Both the position numbers and the translations under genes were made by a program. The notes beneath the pieces are model-generated. The model was not told where the DNA came from. It did not search any database and worked only from the letters and a program-made list of their open reading frames with translations. Positions 21,791-31,668 of a DNA stretch of 64,000 bases are shown here, piece after piece. The stretch is from Ryuthela nishihirai (lineage: Eukaryota > Arthropoda > Arachnida > Araneae > Heptathelidae), in assembly GCA_038380435.1 (NCBI GenBank), contig JAWZYU010000007.1, positions 29,243,001-29,307,000 on the forward strand, read 5' to 3'. Position 1 is the first letter of the stretch; each line of letters starts with the position of its first letter.

Positions 21791-22055
21791 ATCTCCGCAA
21801 AACCTCGGCCAGAAAGGCGATACCGATGAACGTACAAAGGCCGCCGTCCGTCGGATGGAACGTTAACGATGGCGCCGTGTGCGGGAGAGCCATACCCTGT
21901 GCACATTAAAGAACGTGCTGGATGGCCTTGATGGAAGGTTACCATCTCAAATAGCTGTCCAATGGGTTTCCTACCCCCAACCTTCTCTGAGCCCTCGGGG
22001 TCCTTGTGACCTGGCCATTTAGCTCAATGTGTGCAAAAAGTGCTGCTCAGAGCAC
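21791..22055 (+). mobile_element. SINE-A, right half of an inverted pair
   Basis: Starts in the body (ATCTCCGCAAAACCTC) and ends at GTGCTGCTCAGAG. With the preceding copy it forms a long inverted repeat with almost no spacer. Confidence 0.8.
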
Positions 22056-22449
22056 ATGTTTGTAGACTCCTAATACTTTAAGAGAGGATAATTAGACATT
22101 TTTTCCTTTTTGTGGAGCTAAACAACACAGAAATTCTACAATGTAATAGCATCCCTTATTCAAGAAGTAGAACTTAAGCTTAAGTGATTAAATACCGTTT
22201 CTACAACATCTGTGATACAATAGTCAGAGAAACTCATTATTAAAGGATAATTCACAAAAGCGTACATAACTCAAGTTGTTTCTCAGAAAATTTAATGTCT
22301 TATGAAAAAGGTATTCTGGCACACTAACAATAAAATGGATAATGATGATATCGCAAATATGGAGGAGCTCCGCATCTGAGTGCAAGTGTTCTCCCGTAAT
22401 GGAGGAGGAATAGGATCCTCTGGTATTTATATACAACTCACAAAACGTG
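22056..22449. other. AT-rich sequence
   Basis: No gene or element recognised. Confidence 0.4.
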
Positions 22450-22626
22450 TTTTTTTTTTCATAATGTTCGCTGTGGTTTTATGGTAAGCTCGTTCTTCTA
22501 CGACAGCAGATCTGAGTTCATGGAGGATTCTTAGAAGGAGTTGGAGTCTGCATTTTACCTAACCAGGGCATCCTACACATGCTGAATTGGACTGAAGTTC
22601 AGGGATCTGGCTGGCCACTCCAAAAC
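22450..22626 (-). pseudogene. C-terminal fragment of a Tc1-like transposase
   Basis: The minus strand from 22626 reads LEWPARSLNFSPIQHV, a stop, then DALVR. After a frameshift it continues with LLRILHELRSAVVEE. This matches the last catalytic block of Tc1 transposases (WPARSPDLNPIEHVWD...) and the helix that follows. The position of the third acidic residue is Gln, the following Trp is a stop, and everything upstream is missing. It is a dead relic. Confidence 0.8.
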
Positions 22627-22629
22627 TTG

Positions 22630-22978
22630 CAATTACGGATGGGGTTGGCTCAGTCGCTACGTACCGGACTCTAAAACTGCAGTTCCAGGTCCGAGTCCTA
22701 TTTGTTACGTTGAGATTTAGCTCGGCTAATCTCCGACGCGCTTTCGGTGAGAACAGGAGAAAGATAATATCGGAAAGCCGTGTTCCCCCCCCCCGTGTAG
22801 AGGAGAGCTATACCCTGTGCACATTAAAATATGCTGTGGATGCACTTGATGGAAAATTTTCATCAATCTCGTAACAGCTGTCCTGTGAATCCTCTTCCTC
22901 AACCTTTTTGGGGTTCATGTGACCTGACCGTTTAACCCACTGTGTGCAAAAAAGTTCCACTAAGAGGTAAACCAAACC
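22630..22978 (+). mobile_element. SINE-A, old and diverged
   Basis: Head GGGGTTGGCTCAGTCGC and box B AGGTCCGAGTCC, a body with many changes, and a tail AAGAGGTAAACCAAACC. Its private wording (ATGCTGTGGATGCACTTGAT) recurs in the mosaic at 24866-25148. Confidence 0.8.
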
Positions 22979-23847
22979 TTATATTTAAATATTATAGCAA
23001 CCAGGGTCATTTACAAAGCAACATAAAAAAATGCTTTTTTTCCCTCCTCGTAAAGAGTTAAATGAGCAAGGGGATCAAAATCCTGAATTTAGAAGAGACA
23101 ACTTGTTTTAATATTCCAGCGGAGAAAAAATTCCTTTTACCTCCATATTAAGGAGGACACGTGCATAGGAATGAAAAGGAGGACACGTGCATAGGAATGA
23201 AAAGGAGGACACGTGCATAGGAATAAAAACTAGAATCCAGGTTTATTGACAAATTTGCAAGTTTCATAATTTAAACCAAGTTTTCAAGGCTATCATTTGG
23301 CATTCAGAATTATGGAACTTGGAATGTTTAACACTTGTTCCAAAGAGAGGGCAAAAATTGCCTTGAACCGAGTGGGGATCCCAATATTAGCAAATATTAG
23401 CAAAATATAACTAAGATAGTGGCATGAATATAAGCCAATGGATCGTTGAGAGCACCAATGAATATTTTAAAGTTCGGCGGTTAAATCTTGATAATATGAT
23501 TAATAATTTAGTTCCCACCGACAAAATTTATATAAGGGGGGCTAGAGACAGCGGTCTAGACTAAGTGATTTAAAGCAGGGATTTTGAAACTTTCAAAAGC
23601 CACAGGACCCTTACATTTAATCCTTTCCCTTCTGGAGTCCTTTTTATTTTCTTTATGTACTTTATTCCATTATGAAAAAGTGTAGCGTTACATACCAGTT
23701 ACGGCATGGTCAGGGCTTAACATATTTCCCTATTTAATACCGTAATCACTATCAGAGAAATCGATTGGCCTGTATAAGTGTGTTCTGTGTACTGCATCGG
23801 AATAATACAGATAAAGCACTGTTCTCGTTGGCATTGATACCCTAAGT
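22979..23847. other. Unique sequence, no gene
   Basis: Apart from the small array at 23152-23228 and a CCCTTACATTTAATCC phrase near 23607 that resembles the minisatellite at 24430, nothing is recognised. Confidence 0.4.
23152..23228. repeat. Three 26-bp repeats, each with a CACGTG E-box
   Basis: GGAGGACACGTGCATAGGAA recurs three times at exact 26-bp spacing. Each copy holds CACGTG, the canonical bHLH half-site pair. Confidence 0.9.
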
Positions 23848-24366
23848 CAGTGGTCCTCAATCTTTTATGCTTCACGTATCCCCTGGAAATGTGCATTTAG
23901 CTGGCGTACACCTTGTAGAGATAGATCAAACTATAATTTATAGTATGACAATAGGAATAAAATAAAACACTCACTTTGTTACTAGATCTAGCGACTTTTG
24001 AGCTCTCATGGCATACCCTCAAAAATTTTACCCCGTACAGTCGTTCAAAAAAGTATCCGAACACTACGGTTGATTACAGAATTCAGAAAAAATATCTGGC
24101 AACGATTTTTTTAGAAGTTTTTTAGCAACCTTCGTGTCACTTGACACGAAGGTTGCTAAAAAAAACTTCTAAAAATATATATATTCCTTCTAAATATATA
24201 TATTTAGAAGGAATTTCTAAATATATATATCTTCGTGTCAAGTGACACGAAGGTTGCTAAAAAACTTCTAAAAAAATCGCTGCCAGATATTTTTTCTGAA
24301 TTCTGTAATCAACCGTAGTGTTCGGATACTTTTTTGAGCGACTGTACCTCACGTTGAGAACCCCTA
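23848..24366. mobile_element. hAT-type MITE, split by a foldback element
   Basis: Ends CAGTGGTCCTCAATC and GTTGAGAACCCCTA, with near-identical flanking octamers CCCTAAGT (23840-23847) and TCCTAAGT (24367-24374). The body has GTATCCCCTGG and GGCATACCCTC, wording common in hAT non-autonomous elements. The foldback element at 24036-24346 is nested inside. Confidence 0.75.
24036..24346. mobile_element. Simple foldback MITE with an inner palindrome
   Basis: TA-flanked, TACAGTCGTTC to GAGCGACTGTA. Inside the usual arms are a second inverted copy of CTTCGTGTCACTTGACACGA and an AT-rich palindrome (24170-24230). This is a local expansion of the hairpin. Confidence 0.9.
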
Positions 24367-24429
24367 TCCTAAGTGATGGTTAAACTCACGTTTAGGCAAG
24401 TGTGATGGTTTCTCAATTATGTCTTCCAC

Positions 24430-24639
24430 TGTTATCTTTCAGATGAATATTTTTTAAGCCTGTGGCAATTCTTACTCCTAGATACATTTACGATTTTCCA
24501 ATGAATTTCTACATTTCCTTGTCCTGAATGGAATCCTTGCATTTATATCACTCCCTTTCTCAGCAACCCGTTACATTTAAATCAACCGCTTCTTCAGTAA
24601 CCCATTACATTTACATCACCCCATCCCCAGAAACCCTTA
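24430..24639. repeat. Minisatellite, about 35-bp unit, left part
   Basis: Units contain CCCATTACATTTACATCACC and close variants. The array resumes at 27312-27426 and 27842-27905; the Tc1-like element 24640-27311 and the SINE-B pair 27438-27830 split it. Confidence 0.7.
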
Positions 24640-24865
24640 CACACTCTGTAACTTTGAAATTGCAACGCCCAGAAGCGGCGGGATAATTCCCGTCATATTC
24701 ACATATGGAGCAGTGTGGGAGACAAGGAAAACATGAAGTTTTCAAAACAAATGGACAATTTTATTACCAGAAAAATAAGGTAAATTAGTACGTGGTATAA
24801 ACAGAACTATTGGCAACATATTGAGTAATGTGTCATCACAGTGAGTGAATCGTAGGTTGGGCCTG

Positions 24866-25148
24866 GCCATGGGTTAAATGGCCAGGTCACATGAACCCCG
24901 AAGCTATACCCTGTGCACACTAAAATATGCTGGATGCACTTGATGGAAAATTTTCATCGATCTCGTAACAGCTGTCCTGTGAATCCTCTTCCTCAACCTT
25001 TTTGGGGTTCATATCCGTTTCATGACCGTTCACACAGTGGGTTAAACCAAAAAGGTGTTTCCACACCTTTTTGGGGTTCACATGAACCCCGAAGCTATAC
25101 CCTGTTCGCACTAAAATATGCTGGATGCACTTGATGGAAAAATTTCAT
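24866..25148. mobile_element. Rearranged SINE-A mosaic
   Basis: Pieces in both orientations. CATGGGTTAAATGGCCAGGT (minus) runs into body sequence of the other strand (ATATGCTGGATGCACTTGAT), which occurs twice (about 24928 and 25118). Short inverted repeats of AACCTTTTTGGGGTTCAT suggest template switching. Confidence 0.6.
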
Positions 25149-25444
25149 TGATCCCCGAAGGCTCAGAGAAGGTTGAGGGAGAGGACCTACTGGAACAGGC
25201 AGTTGGGAGACAGATGGTAGCCTCCCGTCAAGGCCATCCAGTGTGTTCTTTAACGTGCACATGGTGCTCTCCCGTACACGGGGCCACGGCTTAACGTCCC
25301 ATCCGACGGACGGCGGTTTCCCAAGCCCATCGGTGTCCCCTGCTGAGCATGGGCAAGGCGCAGAATTTTGCGGAGAAAAATCTCGATGCTGACCCAGCTG
25401 AGACTCGAACCTGGGAACTACAGAGTACGAGCCACCCACACCCC
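25149..25444 (-). mobile_element. SINE-A, tail missing
   Basis: From CCCCGAAGGCTCAGAGAAGG to the head GAGCCACCCACACCCC. The head lacks most of box A. Confidence 0.85.
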
Positions 25445-25514
25445 AGTGAGTGAATCGTAGAGACTGCCAATAGTTTCGTGCAGCTGTCTGCACTACGCTC
25501 CGTGCACCTAATTT

Positions 25515-25832
25515 TGTGTTGGGTTTACATCTGAGAGGCATTTTTTGTACACGATCGGCTAAATGGCCAGGTCACAAGGACCCCGAGGTCTCGGTGAGGG
25601 TTAGGGGAAGAGGACTCGTTGGACAGTTGTTGAGAGACAGATGGTAGCCTCTTGTCAAGGCCATCCAGTATGTCTTTTAATGTGCACAAGGTATGGCTCT
25701 CTCCCCAACAGGACCATGGCTTAACGCCCATCTGACAGACGGTGGCATTTCCAAGCCCATCGGTGTCCCCTACTGACCGAGGACAGGAAGTTTTTAGGTG
25801 ATAAATCCACTGGCCTAGCTGGGTCTCATCTA
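25515..25832 (-). mobile_element. SINE-A, diverged, head missing
   Basis: From TTGGGTTTACATCTGAGAGG to GGCCTAGCTGGGTCTCATC. Many substitutions against the consensus. Confidence 0.75.
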
Positions 25833-25839
25833 GTCTTGC

Positions 25840-26640
25840 ATGGCGACCATTGTCTGCGCTGGTAGTGAGTGGGTGCTGAGATGGTGTCTAACTATGTCTA
25901 CTACATGTTCTATTGGGGACAAGTTTGGGTTCTTGTTGTCCGCTTTAGGATGTTGACGGCCCATAGAAATTCCCTGGAGGTGTTTCTGGTACGCGGATGT
26001 ACGTTATTTTGCTGGAACATGCTGCCAGGTACTCCTCTTATGAAAGGGATACCAACGGTATCCAGGATATGTTCCCCGTGATGCTGAGCTGTCGAGCTGC
26101 TCTCAAATTAGTCCATCTTAGAGGTATTCGGCTGTAATAGCTGATTGCTCCCCAGACCGTGACGCTCGACATTTGATCTTAAATTAGTCCATTCTTTGTG
26201 TCTTCTCGATACGTGAAACCGTCAATCATCGAACTCCAAACAAAAGCGAGCTTCGTCAATGAACACCACGAGACGCCATTCTGTATTCCAGTTCACTCGA
26301 GAACAGTACCACTCCAGACGCTGACGATCATTGGTTAGGGGCAGCTAATGCGATGGACACCATACATAAAATCCTGCCTCTACCAGTCTTCGAGATATGG
26401 CTTGTCTGGTAATATGATGGCTTATAGCAACATTTGCAGCTTTTCTAATAGTAGATAGAGTGCTGTAACCACTGCATAACCTTGTCACCACAGGTCGATC
26501 CTCCTGTGGTGATGTCTCCTGTGTGTTCCAGATCCTTGCCGACCACAGGTCATACTTTCTCTCAAAAAGTGCTGCCAATGTCGATGCACTGTTGCGTTCT
26601 CATGGCCAAACTGTTGCACAATACCTCCTCGTCATCCTCA
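25840..26640 (-). pseudogene. Tc1-like transposase, dead
   Basis: Reading the minus strand in shifting frames gives the N-terminal DNA-binding part (VHRHWQHF, then SRRLVEAGFYVWCPS) and the first catalytic block (DRQRLEWYCSRVNWNTEWR, then VVFIDEARF, where Tc1 enzymes have VVFSDESRF). It goes on with VWGAISYYSRIPL, then PGSMFQQNNVHPRT (usual PGAIFQQDNARPHT) and a damaged SPDLSPIEHVW block. It would have cut the surrounding Tc1-like element at its inverted ends. Stops and at least two frameshifts break it, and the second catalytic Asp is Asn. It lies in the right orientation between the ends at 24640 and 27311. Confidence 0.88.
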
Positions 26641-26689
26641 AGCAGCCATGGGCTACGGAGGTCCAACGAGACTGCGCAGTTTAATCCTC

Positions 26690-27010
26690 AAGCAAGTCTA
26701 TCCTGGGCTACATCTACTACATCTGGCCACTGCACACCAATTCTAACAAGGTCTTGTTTGCATTGTCTGCCCACCACATCCTAGGTCTCCCCTTCTTTCT
26801 GAAGCCTTTAGGCACACTTTTCATAACCCTATTCGCCAATCTATAATTATTCATACGGGCAACATGGCCAAACCAACGGAGTCTCTCTCTACACAATATG
26901 CTGCTTAAAGGAGGTTGCAAACTCCTTTGCCTAACCTCATCATTAGTTACAAAGTTGAACCACCTAATGCCCAAGATACTGCGTAAGCATCTTGCACAAT
27001 ACAGCGGAGT
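26690..27010 (-). pseudogene. C-terminal fragment of a LINE reverse-transcriptase ORF
   Basis: The minus strand reads ILGIRWFNFVTNDEVRQRS, then QPPLSSILCRERLRWFGHV, then a KKGRPRMWW block. This RLRWFGHV...GRPRxxW pattern ends the ORF2 of several non-LTR retrotransposons. No catalytic part is present. It probably inserted into the upstream part of the Tc1-like element. Confidence 0.75.
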
Positions 27011-27311
27011 CGATTATTGAGCCTACCAGAGTGCAATCATCCGCCCTCTCTCAAATTCGCTCACCTGCAGATATGGTCGATTCCATGCAAACTTCGCTTT
27101 CTCCTAGGACTCGTAGCTCTAGAAGACTCTTCTCTCGAGAAAACCGATCTCAGCTGTAATGTTGTGGCAGAGGAATTCTTGCTGATATCGGCAAACGTTG
27201 CTGCTGTCCAATGTTTAATCATTTGCATATCTCGGCGCAACTCAGCCACCTACTGATTTGCATGCATTTTTGAGCATTACCTATGAGTGCAATTTTAGTG
27301 TTGCAGAGTGT
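27011..27311. other. Unassigned inner part of the Tc1-like element
   Basis: Open on both strands for about 60-80 codons but without motifs I recognise. It ends in the right inverted repeat. Confidence 0.35.
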
Positions 27312-27437
27312 ATTTAGATAATCTGCTTCTCCAAGAATTGTTACATTTAAATTACACCGATTCCCAAGCACTCTTACACTTAAATCACTCCTTCACCAGG
27401 ACCCCTTACATCTAAATCATTCCCTTTGTCCAAGAAA

Positions 27438-27830
27438 ATAATAATAAATACCCCCTCAAGCAGCTGCTTGCCACAGAGGTCTGACAGAAGCCTGTCAGTT
27501 TATATGCCACAGTAGAAGGTTTGAGAGGATGGCAGGACCTCAGCAGAAAAAACACATACATCCATGCCTTACCCGGGGCTCGAACACAGGTCCCGTAGAT
27601 CAGTAACCAAGCGCGCTAACCACTCGGCCACGGGACGGCCCCTTCCTCAAGCAGCTGCTTGCCACAGAGGTCTGACAGGAGCCTGTCAGTTTATATGCCA
27701 CAGTAGAAGGTTTGAGAGGATGGCAGGACCTCAGCAGAAAAAACACATACATCCATGCCTTACCCGGGGTTCGAACCCAAATCCCTTAGATCAGTAGCCA
27801 AGCGCGCTAACCACTCGGCCATGGGACGGC
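27438..27830 (-). mobile_element. SINE-B tandem dimer with one target-site duplication
   Basis: Two complete units joined at about 27639, both in reverse orientation. The 11-bp duplication TGTCCAAGAAA appears only outside the pair (27427-27437 and 27831-27841), so the dimer entered as one molecule or arose by duplication inside a single insertion. Confidence 0.9.
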
Positions 27831-27841
27831 TGTCCAAGAAA

Positions 27842-28252
27842 CCTGATATTTAAATCTTGCTCAGGAAACCTTACATTTAATTTTCTCTTCCTGGAAACCA
27901 AATCCATCAGGTATCAAAGCCAAATGGTAATAAAATAAAATTTATATAGACATCGTATAACTAATAATTTCATGTTCCTGAAAAGAATCTAAAATTCTTT
28001 TTAATGATAACTGAGATAAATTTTTAAATGCAACGAAAAGAGTTTGAAGATAATGTGTTTCGGTTAGGGGCAGGAAACAGTGTTCTAATTTTCGTACAAA
28101 ACCTGGACAAGTATTGGATTACAGAATTTTGTTCATCTCTCTCACAGAACCCGTTGAATCATCGAATCCTTGATTTAGGGGGTCAGCTCAAGTTGGCAAA
28201 TTAAATAGTCCCGTCTCATTTGTGAAGAACTCTCCTCATTAATGGATAAAAT
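27842..28252. other. AT-rich sequence after the last minisatellite units
   Basis: Units of the 24430 array fade by about 27905. The rest shows no gene. Confidence 0.4.
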
Positions 28253-28264
28253 CATCACTGTAAC

Positions 28265-28826
28265 GGGGCGGGGGTGTCTCAGTCGGCAGCGCGCCAGGCT
28301 CGTAATCTGTAGTTCCCAGGTTCGAGTCCCAGCTGGGTCAGCGTTGAGATTTATCTCCGCAAAATTCCCCGCCCTGCCCAGGGTCAGTAGGGGACACTGA
28401 TGGGCTTGGAAAGGCCGCCGTCCGTCGGATGGGACGTTAAGCCGTGGCCCCATGTGTGGGAGAGCCATACCCTGTGCACGTTAAAGAACACGCTGGATGG
28501 CCTTGACGGGAGGCTACCATCTGTCTCCCAACAGCTGTTCCAGTGGGTCCCCTCCCCCAATCTTCTCTGAGCCTTCGGGGTCCATGTGACCTGGCCATTT
28601 AGCCCATGGTGTGCAAAAATAGTGCCACTCAGAGGTAAAACCAACCCAACGTTAAAGAACACGCTGGATGGCCTTGACGGGAGGCTACCATCTGTCTCCC
28701 AACAGCTGTTCCAGTGGGTCCCCTCCCCCAACCTTCTCTGAGCCTTCGGGGTCCATGTGACCTGGCCATTTAGCCCATGGTGTGCAAAAAAGTGCCGCTC
28801 AGAGGTAAAACAACCCAACCCAAACC
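28265..28826 (+). mobile_element. SINE-A with an extra 3' half, one target-site duplication
   Basis: A complete SINE-A (28265-28650) is followed directly by a second copy of its 3' part starting at GTTAAAGAACACGCTGG (28651-28826). The duplication CATCACTGTAAC flanks the whole (28253-28264, 28827-28838). The two tails differ (CCAACCCAAC and CAACCCAACCCAAACC). Confidence 0.93.
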
Positions 28827-28838
28827 CATCACTGTAAC

Positions 28839-29162
28839 ATGAAAGTAGCATTAATAAATAACTACAGAAATGCATTCATATTCAAACCACAGACTCTGGA
28901 TCTTCTAAGTTAAACATAACATTTAATGACAATACATATATTTTCACAAACACATAAAGTGCATAGCGCAGATTTATAATACATTGTCATACCAAGATAA
29001 TCTGGTTACACATTCCCAGATGCTGGCAAAATTCTTGAACAATAATAATACCTTTGTTCAAATAGAATAAAGTACAAAAGCAAACACCAAGACATAAAAT
29101 GCAAATATGCTCACTACAATTGTTACCAAGGGATCACCAGACACTTCGAGATTTCATAAACT
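28839..29162. other. AT-rich sequence
   Basis: No gene or repeat recognised. Confidence 0.4.
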
Positions 29163-29174
29163 TTGTATAAGTTG

Positions 29175-29563
29175 GGGGGCGGGGGGTGGCTCAGTCGGTA
29201 GCGCGCCAGGCTCGTAATCTGTAGTTCCCAGGTTCGAGTCCCAGCTGGGTCAGCGTTGAGATTTATCTCCGCAAAATTCCCCACCCTGCCCACGGTCAGT
29301 AGGGGACACCGATGGGCTTGGAAAGGCCGCCGTCCGTCGTATGGGACGTTAAGCCGTGGTCCGTGTGCGGGAAAGCCATCCCTGTGCACGTTAAACAACA
29401 CGCTGAATGGCCTTGACGGGAGGCTACCATCTGTCTCCCAACAGCTGTTCCAGTGGATCCCCTCCCCCAACTTTCTCTGAGCCTTCAGGGTCCATATGAC
29501 CTGGCCATTTAGCCCATGGTGTGCAAAAAAATGCCGCTCAGAGGTAAAACAACCCAACCCAAC
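29175..29563 (+). mobile_element. SINE-A, full length, with target-site duplication
   Basis: TTGTATAAGTTG is duplicated at 29163-29174 and 29564-29575. The head follows a run of extra G residues. Confidence 0.93.
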
Positions 29564-29575
29564 TTGTATAAGTTG

Positions 29576-29838
29576 AAAATTCACTTCCTCATAGCTTAAA
29601 AAATAAACATTACGTGCAATTAACATTAATACATGATATGGAAATTAATATATATATCTTCCACTGTTACTAAATAACATACAATAAACTGAAAATTAAA
29701 AAAATCAGCAATATTAAATTGCAACGAGAGTGAAGCTAATGAAATGTGAGGAATCAATATCAAAAACACTCAACAAGTATAATTTTAATTTGCTTTTAAA
29801 TTTTGCATTTACAATCAGACTTTTGATATTGAACTAAG
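29576..29838. other. AT-rich sequence
   Basis: Nothing recognised. Confidence 0.4.
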
Positions 29839-29839
29839 T

Positions 29840-30347
29840 GGGGGCGAGAGTGGCTCAGTCGATAGCGCGCCAGACTCGCAATTTGCAGTTCCAGGTTCGA
29901 GTCCCATCTGGGTCAGCATTGAGATTTATCTCCGCAAAACTCTTCGCCCTGCCCACGGTCACTAGGGGACACCGATGGCTTGGAAAGGCCGCCGTCCGTC
30001 GGATGGGACGTTAAACCACGGCCCCATATGAGAGAGAGCCATACCCTGTGCACGTTAAAGAACATGATGGATGGACATGACGGGAAGCTACCATCTGTAG
30101 TTCCCGGGTTCGAGTCCCAGTTGAGTCAGCGTTGAGATTTATCTCCGCAAAATTCCCCGCCCTGCCCACGGTCACTAGGGGATACCGATGGCTTGGAAAG
30201 GCCGCCGTCCGTCGGATGGGACGTTAAACCACGGCCCCATATGAGAGAGAGCCATACCCTGTGCACGTTAAAGAACATGATGGATGGACATGACGGGAAG
30301 CTACCATCTGTCCCCTAACAGCTGTCCAGTGAATTTTCTTCGCCCAT
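29840..30347 (+). mobile_element. SINE-A with a 213-bp internal tandem duplication
   Basis: The segment from the end of the anticodon arm to the ACCATCTG motif is present twice (about 29885-30097 and 30098-30310). Both copies share private changes such as GGCCCCATATGAGAGAGAGC and AACATGATGGATGGACATGA. The duplication is therefore recent relative to the insertion. The tail is cut at TTCTTCGCCCATTG. Confidence 0.9.
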
Positions 30348-30686
30348 TGGGGGCGGGGGTGGCTCAGTCGGTAGCGCGCCAGGCTCGTAATCTGTAGTTC
30401 CCAGGTTCGAGTCCCAGCTGGGTCAGCGTTTAGATTTATCTCCGCAAAATTCCCCACCCTGCCCACGGTCAATAGGGGACATCGATGGGCTTGGAAAAGC
30501 CGCCGTCCGTTGGATGGGACGTTAAGCCGTGGCCCCGTGTGCGGGAGAGCCATACCCTGCGCACGTTAAAGAACACGCTGGATGGCCTTGACGGGAGGCT
30601 ACCACCTGTCTCCCAACAGCTGTTCCAGTGGGTCCCCTCCCCCAACCTTCTCTGAGCCTACGGGGTTCATGTAACCTGGCCATTCC
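30348..30686 (+). mobile_element. SINE-A, 3' truncated
   Basis: Intact head, body to CATGTAACCTGGCCATT; the tail is missing. It abuts the previous copy directly. Confidence 0.9.
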
Positions 30687-30988
30687 TCTCGGACAGGATG
30701 CTGGCATAACTATTGGCAGTTTTCCCACATCACTTTGTTCGTTGTTGGTGGAAACTTAAATAGTATTCAAACCACTGAGAAGGATTGTTTTTAAAATTTT
30801 CAGCCCCCCTCAATTTCTCAAGTATGTCCTCCACGATCCCAAATTTTGTACATGGGTTTCCCCCTATTCTATCCCTTGTTGTATTAAATGAATCAAATCC
30901 CAGCCTGTGATAGATTTCGATCTGGTGTCAAAATTTCTTTTATTTTTTCCTTTCAACAGTGCTTTAATTTAAACAGGCAACAGCAAGT
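30687..30988. other. Unique sequence
   Basis: No gene or element recognised. Confidence 0.4.
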
Positions 30989-31668
30989 GGGTTGACGGAT
31001 GGCTCAGTCGGTGGCGGCCTGGCTAATAACCTACTGTTACCAGATTCGAATCCCAACTGTGCCAGCGTTGTCTCCCTTAATCCTCGAGCTACCTTCAGTG
31101 ATAAAGGGCGATACCAATGGGCATAGAAAGGCATCCGTCGGTCGGATGGAAAGTTAAGCCGTGGCTCCGTGTACCGAAGAACCACGCAATGCACAAATTG
31201 AAGAACCTGCTGAATGGCTTTGGGTTGTTTTACCTCTGAGCGGCACTTTTTTGCACACCATGGGCTAAATGGCCAGGTCACATGGACCCCGAAGGCTCAG
31301 AGAAGGTTGGGAGAGGGGACCCACTGGAACAGCTGTTGGGAGACAGATGGTAGCCTCCCGTCAAGGCCCTCCAGCGTGTTCTTTAACGTGCACAGGGTAT
31401 GTCTCTCCCGCACACGGGGCCACGGCTTAACGTCCCATCCGACGGACAGCGTCCTTTCCAAGCCCATCGGTGTCCCCTACTGACCGTGGGCAGGGCTGGG
31501 AATTGCGGAGCTGAATGGCCTTGACGGGAGGCTTTCATCTGTGTTCTAAAGCTGTCCATTGGGTCCCCTTCCCTTATGGATCCTCTTCCTTGGCGTCCTT
31601 GTGACCTAGCTATTTAACCCAGTGTGTGCAAAAAAAAGTGCCGTTCAGAGGTAAAACACCCCACCCTT
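30989..31668 (+). mobile_element. Older SINE-A split by a younger one
   Basis: Head and first body half at 30989-31218 (GGATGGCTCAGTCGGTGG). The second half resumes at 31520 and reaches GAGGTAAAACACCCCACCC. Sequence between is the opposite-strand copy 31219-31509. Confidence 0.85.
31219..31509 (-). mobile_element. SINE-A, head missing, nested, with target-site duplication
   Basis: Tail and body are consensus-like. The 5' side stops at GGGCTGGGAATTGCG. GCTGAATGGC is duplicated at 31209-31218 and 31510-31519 in the host SINE-A. Confidence 0.92.

Larger units (their letters stand above)
24640..27311 (-). mobile_element. Degenerate Tc1-like transposon with nested SINEs
   Basis: The left end CACACTCTGTAACTTTGAAA and the right end (reverse complement ACACTCTGCAACACTAAAAT) are inverted repeats. 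The flanks are TA within a minisatellite (left CCCTTA, right TATTTAGATAATC), so a TA target duplication is likely. Between the ends lie SINE-A pieces (24866-25832), the dead transposase (25840-26640), a LINE fragment (26690-27010) and an unassigned stretch. The normal size of such elements is about 1.6 kb; the excess comes from insertions. Confidence 0.7.
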
